Shown: positions 4,918 through 9,194 of the stretch, one piece after another
Layout of the letters: every line of letters starts with the position of its first letter
Position numbering within the stretch: the first letter of the stretch is position 1
Position numbers and translations under genes: made by a program
Origin: CAYNDL01 sp964396115
GTDB lineage: Bacteria > Patescibacteriota > Andersenbacteria > UBA10190 > CAIZMI01
Direction of reading: 5' to 3'
Assembly (NCBI GenBank): GCA_964396115.1
Contig: CAYNDL010000038.1
Location: 1 to 9,194 of the forward strand
Length of the DNA stretch: 9,194 nucleotides
The notes under the pieces: model-generated
Databases searched by the model: none
Seen by the model: only the letters and a program-made list of their open reading frames with translations
Told to the model about the DNA's origin: nothing

Positions 4918-6822
4918 TTATTTCTTTTCTGCCTCCCCTTCAACGGTCTTTCCGTCAGTGCCAGCGGAACCCGTTGAACCCTGGTTTGGTCCCTGGGTCG
5001 TGTTCTGGTTTTGTTGGTACATTGCTGCGCCCGCCTTCTGCACAGTCTGGTCAAGTTCTTCAGCTGCTTTTTTTACTGCCGCAACATCGATCTTGTCGAA
5101 TTCAACTTGCGCTACTTTTTTAAGCGCATCCAACTTCTCTGTGATCGTCTTCTTTAAATCTTCTTGCACCTTGTCTCCAGTTTCTTTTAGGAATTTCTCC
5201 GTAGAGTAAATCATCGCCTCCGCCTTATTCTTTTCCTCAACTTTATCTTTGCGTGCCTTATCTTCTGCGGCATGCTCTTCCGCTTCTTTCTTCATTCTTT
5301 CGACTTCTTCCTTTGAAACCCCAGATGATCCTTGGATAGTAATTTTTTGTTCACGATTCGTTGCCTTATCCTTAGCCGATACGGTGAGGATTCCATTGGC
5401 ATCGATATCAAATGTAACTTCGATCTGTGGAATTCCACGAGGAGCTGGCGGAATACCATCAAGAATAAACCTGCCTAATGACTTATTATCGGCAGCCATT
5501 TCCCTTTCACCTTGCAACACATGTATCTCCACTTGTGGCTGGTTATCAGCCGCAGTTGAGAAGACTTGCGTTTTCTTTGTGGGAACAGTCGTATTCTTTG
5601 TTATCAAGGGAGTTCGTACGCCACCATAAGTTTCGATCCCAAGAGTCAAAGGCGTAACGTCGAGCAGTAGTACGTCTTTCACGTCGCCTTGCATGATTCC
5701 GCCTTGGATAGCCGCTCCAATAGCAACCACCTCATCGGGGTTAACGTCCTTATGGGCTTTTTTACCGAAAAACTTTTCAACTTCTTCAACAACTTTCGGC
5801 ATACGCGTCATACCGCCGACAAGCACCACTTCATTAATGTCTGAGGGACTGAGTTTAGCTTCGCTAATTGCCTTCTGTTTGATTTCAACCGTTTGCGCGA
5901 TATATTCTCCGACAAGTTCCTCCATCTTTGCTCGCGATAACTTCAATAGCAGGTGTTTCGGCCCAGTCGCATCAGTTGTTATGAAAGGCTGATTAATCTC
6001 GGTCTCCATTGTAGTGGAGAGTTCAATCTTGGCCTTTTCCGCAGATTCTTTGAGCCTTTGTAAGGCAACTTGGTCTTTCGTAAGGTCAATTCCATACTGT
6101 TTTTGGAACTCCTGCGCAATCCAATCAATTATCTTTTGATCAAAATCATCACCGCCCAAGTGCGTATCGCCGTGTGTGGCTTTTACCTCAATGGTGTCCT
6201 GGGAAACCTCTAGCACGGAGACGTCGAAAGTTCCGCCACCAAGATCGTAAACAACAATTTTTTCTTCCTTTTTCTTATCCAACCCGTATGCCAAAGCGGC
6301 GGCGGTTGGTTCATTAATAATCCTTCTCACATTAAAACCAGCCACGGTACCCGCATCTTTCGTTGCCTTACGCTGCGAATCATCAAAATATGCGGGGACA
6401 GTGATGACTGCATCCGTTATCTTCTCGCCAAGGCGCTCTTCCGCATCACTTTTTAACTTCTGCAGAACCATTGCGGAAATCTCTAGCGGCTTATACCACT
6501 TATCCCCCATTTTCACTTCCACATTCCCATCAGAACCCTCTTTCACTTCATATGGAAGGAGTTCTTTGTCTTTTTGGACTTCTGGATCGGAAAATTTCCT
6601 TCCGATTAATCTCTTAATGGAGAAGAGTGTATTCTCCGGATTTGTTATGGCCTGTCTTTTCGCCGTTACACCAATCAGGCGCTCATTATTGCGGGACATT
6701 GCCACTACCGATGGTGTCGTCCTGGCTCCCTCACGGTTCTCCAGTACCCGCGGTTTGCCACCTTCTACGACAGACATACATGAATTTGTTGTTCCTAAAT
6801 CGATACCTAATATTTTCGACAT
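4918..6822 (-). CDS. dnaK: Chaperone protein DnaK (Hsp70), 634 aa
   Basis: ATP-driven cytoplasmic Hsp70 that binds exposed hydrophobic peptide segments. The nucleotide-binding domain carries the phosphate-1 motif LGIDLGTTNSC (5-15), VPAYFDDSQRKAT (142-154), the NEPTAAALAYG stretch (170-180) and the phosphate-2 motif YDLGGGTFD (192-200). THGD is at 217-220 and the adenosine motif VGGMTRMP at 335-342. The interdomain linker is VLLLDVTPL (384-392), followed by the beta-sandwich substrate domain, an alpha-helical lid (about 505-600) and a flexible Gln/Gly/Thr-rich tail ending EGEAEKK. Length matches the family (E. coli 638). The ATG at 6822 gives the canonical MSKILGIDLGTT start. The 24 bases between grpE and dnaK are AT-rich without a Shine-Dalgarno, although this should be a highly expressed protein. 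Co-transcribed from the CIRCE-controlled promoter upstream of hrcA. Confidence 0.99.
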   Translation of the reverse strand: MSKILGIDLGTTNSCMSVVEGGKPRVLENREGARTTPSVVAMSRNNERLIGVTAKRQAITNPENTLFSIKRLIGRKFSDPEVQKDKELLPYEVKEGSDGNVEVKMGDKWYKPLEISAMVLQKLKSDAEERLGEKITDAVITVPAYFDDSQRKATKDAGTVAGFNVRRIINEPTAAALAYGLDKKKEEKIVVYDLGGGTFDVSVLEVSQDTIEVKATHGDTHLGGDDFDQKIIDWIAQEFQKQYGIDLTKDQVALQRLKESAEKAKIELSTTMETEINQPFITTDATGPKHLLLKLSRAKMEELVGEYIAQTVEIKQKAISEAKLSPSDINEVVLVGGMTRMPKVVEEVEKFFGKKAHKDVNPDEVVAIGAAIQGGIMQGDVKDVLLLDVTPLTLGIETYGGVRTPLITKNTTVPTKKTQVFSTAADNQPQVEIHVLQGEREMAADNKSLGRFILDGIPPAPRGIPQIEVTFDIDANGILTVSAKDKATNREQKITIQGSSGVSKEEVERMKKEAEEHAAEDKARKDKVEEKNKAEAMIYSTEKFLKETGDKVQEDLKKTITEKLDALKKVAQVEFDKIDVAAVKKAAEELDQTVQKAGAAMYQQNQNTTQGPNQGSTGSAGTDGKTVEGEAEKK

Positions 6823-6846
6823 ATCATTAATTATTTATTGATTAAA

Positions 6847-7338
6847 TTAGTTATTTTTCGAGACCCTCACCCGGGCCGGACGCAATACTTTTCCTTCGTA
6901 TTCGTAACCCTTCGCAACAATTACAGCCACATTTCCTTCTTTGATTTTTTCATCTGTTACGTAGCCGAGAGATTCATGGAAAGTGGGGTCAAAAGGCACG
7001 TCAACGCTATCGATTGCTTTAACTCCTAAGTTGTTCAATGAATTCAAGAACGCCTTTTGAATATTCACCACACCACTCACCCATTGGTCGTCTTTGATGT
7101 TTTCGGGAATAGATGAGAATGCGGCATCAAAGTAATCCAGGACCACCAACAGTTCTCTCAACGTACGTTCGACTCCATCTCGCCTTGCCGAAATCCTTTC
7201 TTCCCCTAGCCTGTTGTGAAGGTTTTCGTAATCAGCACGAGCACGCCTCCACCCCTCCAAATATTTTTCGGCGTCGTCCTTCTTCTTCGGAATTAACCCG
7301 TGAATTAAGGATGAACTAAGGCCGTCACTTTTACTCAT
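6847..7338 (-). CDS. grpE: Nucleotide exchange factor GrpE (163 aa, short form)
   Basis: Dimeric cytoplasmic cofactor that releases ADP from DnaK. The N-terminal half is a predicted helix (about 20-70, containing KYLEGWRRARADYENLHNR). The C-terminal head has VNIQKAFLNSLNNLGVKAID (91-110), FDPTFHESLGYV (116-127) and KGYEYEGKVLRPARVRVSK (143-161), the family signature region. At 163 residues it is shorter than E. coli GrpE (197), mainly at the disordered N-terminus. The ATG at 7338 is chosen because a GAGAGG-type Shine-Dalgarno lies about six bases upstream and the start overlaps the hrcA stop by 8 bases, which suggests translational coupling. A longer in-frame opening up to 7461 lies inside hrcA and does not look like GrpE. 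Confidence 0.96.
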   Translation of the reverse strand: MSKSDGLSSSLIHGLIPKKKDDAEKYLEGWRRARADYENLHNRLGEERISARRDGVERTLRELLVVLDYFDAAFSSIPENIKDDQWVSGVVNIQKAFLNSLNNLGVKAIDSVDVPFDPTFHESLGYVTDEKIKEGNVAVIVAKGYEYEGKVLRPARVRVSKNN

Positions 7339-8056
7339 ATAAATCCTCTCCCTCCTCAATTGCCCTCGAGAGCGCCTGCAGGAGCTTAATATTCTTGTCG
7401 TACCGCATCCTTGTTGGACCGATAATCGCCAGTAAACCCTTCTCTCCGGATGGGAGATCACAAGTAGCCAGCATCAAACTCAAACGAGATGACTCAACAT
7501 ACGGGTTTTCACCACCGATATAAACAGTAGGACGGTTGGAAACAGATTGAGTAAAATTCTCGAAATTATCTTCAATCGCATCTAAAACCCGTGATACTTC
7601 CAATAGCGGTTCTGCTTCTGAGAACTCAGGCTCACGTATAAGCTCTGACAACCCCGCCTCGTGCAATTCGTCCCTATCAATAACACCAGCCACCGCAAGG
7701 TTTTGGGATAGACTTGCCAACAGCCGTGCTGTCCCCCGGGCGAGCTTGTTGTATTGAACCTGCATCTTCAATATCTCTTGTTTCAGTCGCATAAGTTCGT
7801 TCTTGGAAATTTCCTCTTCAGTAATAGTTTGATCAACAAAATATCTGTACCCTTGGTCTGTGGGAATCCGGCCGGCCGAGGTGTGAGGCTGGGCCAGAAA
7901 CCCTAACTCTTCCAGCATTGCCAACTCAGCTCTCACTGTCGCAGGACTATAAGGCAATCGATACTTCTCAGTAAGCAACTCCGAACCGACGGGTTCGGCT
8001 GTCCTCACAAATTCTGCAATCAAAGCTTTTAAAATTTTATCTTGTCGCTCAGTCAT
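7331..8056 (-). CDS. hrcA: Heat-inducible transcription repressor HrcA (241 aa, short form)
   Basis: Repressor that binds CIRCE operators upstream of heat-shock genes and is released on heat stress. The N-terminal winged helix-turn-helix covers about 1-75 (SPATVRAELAMLEELGFL at 37-54), followed by the diagnostic PHTSAGRIPTDQGYRYFVD (57-75). The C-terminal domain contains TVYIGGENPY (177-186) and LLAIIGPTRMRYDKNIKLL (208-226). At 241 residues it is about 100 shorter than the Bacillus protein (343), the loss falling in the central and C-terminal domains. The ATG at 8056 gives the usual MTERQ-type start; no Shine-Dalgarno is seen. First gene of the operon; its stop overlaps the grpE start. The CIRCE element 21 bases upstream implies autoregulation. 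Confidence 0.96.
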   Translation of the reverse strand: MTERQDKILKALIAEFVRTAEPVGSELLTEKYRLPYSPATVRAELAMLEELGFLAQPHTSAGRIPTDQGYRYFVDQTITEEEISKNELMRLKQEILKMQVQYNKLARGTARLLASLSQNLAVAGVIDRDELHEAGLSELIREPEFSEAEPLLEVSRVLDAIEDNFENFTQSVSNRPTVYIGGENPYVESSRLSLMLATCDLPSGEKGLLAIIGPTRMRYDKNIKLLQALSRAIEEGEDLYE

Positions 8057-8077
8057 TGAATTGATGTGATTTTCATA

Positions 8078-8104
8078 TTAGCACTCTTCGCTTTCGAGTG
8101 CCAA
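8078..8104. promoter_or_regulatory. CIRCE operator (HrcA binding site)
   Basis: TTAGCACTC (8078-8086), nine bases, GAGTGCCAA (8096-8104). This matches the CIRCE consensus TTAGCACTC-N9-GAGTGCTAA with a single changed base. It overlaps the predicted transcription start of hrcA, so HrcA binding would block the operon promoter. Confidence 0.97.
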
Positions 8105-8110
8105 ACATAC

Positions 8111-8139
8111 ATATATAGGTTTCAATGAGTGGATGTCAA
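8111..8139 (-). promoter_or_regulatory. Promoter of the hrcA-grpE-dnaK-dnaJ operon
   Basis: On the minus strand a perfect TTGACA (8139-8134) is followed after 17 bases by ATATAT (8116-8111), or after 18 by TATATG. The start falls within the CIRCE element, the usual arrangement for HrcA-controlled vegetative-sigma promoters. Confidence 0.75.
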
Positions 8140-8148
8140 GGTACACAA

Positions 8149-8166
8149 AAGTGATTTAAGTCACTT
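8149..8166. promoter_or_regulatory. Operator-like palindrome in the hrcA divergent region
   Basis: AAGTGATTTAAGTCACTT is an 18-bp palindrome with one mismatched position pair. It overlaps the expected -35 region of the plus-strand promoter (-10 at 8183-8188) and lies 10 bases from the hrcA -35. It differs from CIRCE, so another regulator would be required. Confidence 0.4.
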
Positions 8167-8182
8167 GACTATGGTTTTAAGC

Positions 8183-8188
8183 TATAAT
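8183..8188 (+). promoter_or_regulatory. -10 element of the Gln-rich exported protein gene
   Basis: Perfect TATAAT at 8183-8188; no good -35 at 16-18 bases (a TTGACT at 8165-8170 is only 12 bases away). The leader of about 55 bases begins with a small CCC-TAC-GGG hairpin and has AAGGCGG (8231-8237) as a possible, rather distant, ribosome binding site. Confidence 0.5.
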
Positions 8189-8248
8189 ATGCAGACCCTA
8201 CGGGGGGAAAGTGTTTAGATTTTATTACGAAAGGCGGTGTAAACATAA

Positions 8249-8887
8249 ATGAAAAAATTACTATCTTTAATACCAGTTTCTTCGGCCATGTTGGCCTTGG
8301 TGGCAGTTGTAATGCCTTCAGGGGCTTTTGCAGCCTCTGCATGGAGCACCATGACAGTTAACCAACACCAGGAAGTTACTTCAGTTGTTCCGGTTCATAT
8401 GAACCAGTCAGCCGAAACAAACTCATGGGTGATTGTTGGAGATGCAAAAGCTCAAGCTCAAGCAGCTGGACAACAGCATGAATATGCCAAAGTTGGTCAG
8501 CAGAACCAAAGGCTCGAAACAGGAGCCGGTTTGAGTTGGTCATGTGCCACGTCTGGATGCGCAAATGCATCTGGGGACACAATGGCTAAGGTTGACCAAA
8601 ACCAGACAGGCGTATCTCACGTCCCGATGGAATTCCAAGAACAAGCCAGAACCTTTGAAGGAATATGGTTTGGTGGAAAGCAGGTAACTAACAACCAAGG
8701 TCTCGCTCAACAGAGCAACGTTGGTGCTGTTTGGGACCCAGGTCAATCGCAGTCTATTAGCGGTTCGACCCACGCCGACGGAAGCATTAGCTTCTTTCCA
8801 GTAACGGCGACAAGCTCATGGTCCAATCTCGGTTCGACCATTCAGCAGATGATCAACATCAGCCTACAGAACGTCTTCACTATTTAA
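8249..8887 (+). CDS. Exported Gln/Asn-rich protein with two internal repeats (212 aa)
   Basis: A clear Sec signal peptide (MKK, hydrophobic core about 4-24, PSGAFA-AS cleavage after residue 28) shows export. The mature protein has about 23 Gln in 212 residues and few charged residues. Two Cys (99 and 104) flank a short loop and could form a disulfide. Two diverged repeats can be aligned by eye: TMTVNQHQEVTSVVPVHM (34-51) with TMAKVDQNQTGVSHVPMEF (111-129), and AAGQQHEYAKVGQQNQ (72-87) with GLAQQSNVGAVWDPGQSQ (151-168). Gln/Asn-rich repeats of this kind are seen in curlin-like and other surface fibre proteins, but the spacing does not match the curlin motif, so the function remains open. Transcribed divergently from hrcA; a long hairpin follows the stop and another exported-type gene follows in the same direction. 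Confidence 0.8.
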   Translation: MKKLLSLIPVSSAMLALVAVVMPSGAFAASAWSTMTVNQHQEVTSVVPVHMNQSAETNSWVIVGDAKAQAQAAGQQHEYAKVGQQNQRLETGAGLSWSCATSGCANASGDTMAKVDQNQTGVSHVPMEFQEQARTFEGIWFGGKQVTNNQGLAQQSNVGAVWDPGQSQSISGSTHADGSISFFPVTATSSWSNLGSTIQQMINISLQNVFTI

Positions 8888-8899
8888 TCGAAGATGTTT

Positions 8900-8935
8900 C
8901 CACATCCTGACTCCCCTTTGGGGAGTTAGGTGTGG
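8900..8935 (+). terminator. Long hairpin terminator after the Gln-rich protein
   Basis: CCACA-T-CCTGACTCCCC (8900-8916) pairs with GGGGAGTTAGGTGTGG (8920-8935) over 16 base pairs with one bulged T and one G-U, closing a TTT loop. The downstream ATTTTAATAAA is a weak, interrupted U-tract. Partial read-through into the gene at 8957, only 21 bases further, is plausible. Confidence 0.7.
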
Positions 8936-8956
8936 GGATAAGATTTTAATAAATAT

Positions 8957-9194
8957 ATGCAAAGGCAAATTTTAATTATAGCTATCGTAGGGGTTCTAAT
9001 AATCGCCGGCGTTACTGCAGCGGGTTTTTATTTGGCTAGAGTGGCAGAACGCAACAAAACAGCTGAAACATCACCAACGCCTGAGGTTCCAGAAACACCG
9101 GAACCGACGCCCACCGCGACACCCTCTCCGACACCCTCACTTCTTCCTACAGCACCGCCGAGGGATGGTTCTTTCCAAAGCAAAGGAGGCACAC
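8957..9194 (+). CDS. Membrane-anchored protein with Pro/Thr-rich stalk (partial, 5' end)
   Basis: An open frame from ATG 8957 runs off the right edge (79 codons). The N-terminus MQRQ is followed by a transmembrane segment of about 22 residues (5-27, Ile/Val/Ala/Gly-rich), then a charged stop (RVAERNK). A Pro/Thr/Ser/Glu-rich stretch follows (TSPTPEVPETPEPTPT and onward, 38-68). This is the layout of an inner-membrane anchored extracytoplasmic protein whose functional domain would lie beyond the window, such as a wall-associated enzyme or pilus-related factor; which one cannot be told. No Shine-Dalgarno is seen before the ATG. Probably co-oriented and possibly co-transcribed with the Gln-rich protein gene. 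Confidence 0.75.
   Translation, partial: MQRQILIIAIVGVLIIAGVTAAGFYLARVAERNKTAETSPTPEVPETPEPTPTATPSPTPSLLPTAPPRDGSFQSKGGT

Noticed and set aside
7339..7461. 41-residue N-terminal extension of GrpE
   Set aside because: It lies within hrcA in another frame and does not look like GrpE; the start at 7338 has a Shine-Dalgarno and a typical coupled overlap.

Overview
The window looks like chromosomal DNA of a small-genome bacterium, most likely of the Candidate Phyla Radiation (Patescibacteria, Parcubacteria-like). That placement is an inference from unusually short HrcA and GrpE proteins, a tRNA gene without an encoded CCA, small Sec-exported proteins with no clear relatives, patchy Shine-Dalgarno use and many compact hairpins between genes. 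No rRNA, insertion sequence, CRISPR array or phage gene was seen.

Layout from left to right. (1) 1-505, minus strand: the N-terminal part of bacterial aspartyl-tRNA synthetase, cut by the window edge. (2) 506-1227: a 722-base stretch without a normal gene but rich in signals. On the minus strand it holds a near-consensus promoter, a perfect Shine-Dalgarno with two tiny overlapping reading frames, several strong hairpins, and a structured RNA of about 205 nt closed by a 22-position terminal helix that runs straight into a U-tract. It is either a free-standing non-coding RNA or a long attenuated leader of aspS, and is the best candidate here for something undescribed. (3) 1228-1300, minus: tRNA-Lys(UUU). 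(4) 1403-2818, minus: a GC-rich gene for a DHH/MYG1-like predicted phosphoesterase with its own consensus promoter, 5' attenuator-like hairpin, strong Shine-Dalgarno and strong terminator; its composition differs clearly from its neighbours. (5) 3048-3695, plus: an exported protein with DUF5666-like beta-rich segments. (6) 3745-8056, minus: the complete heat-shock operon hrcA-grpE-dnaK-dnaJ, headed by a sigma70-type promoter and a CIRCE operator. (7) 8249-8887, plus: an exported Gln/Asn-rich protein with two diverged internal repeats, divergent from hrcA. (8) 8957 to the right edge, plus: a membrane-anchored protein with a Pro/Thr-rich stalk, cut by the window edge.

How the genes work together. 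HrcA represses its own operon through CIRCE. DnaK, its co-chaperone DnaJ and the nucleotide exchange factor GrpE form one chaperone machine. The two right-hand plus-strand genes probably serve the cell surface. The left part belongs to translation: AspRS, tRNA-Lys and a possible regulatory RNA.
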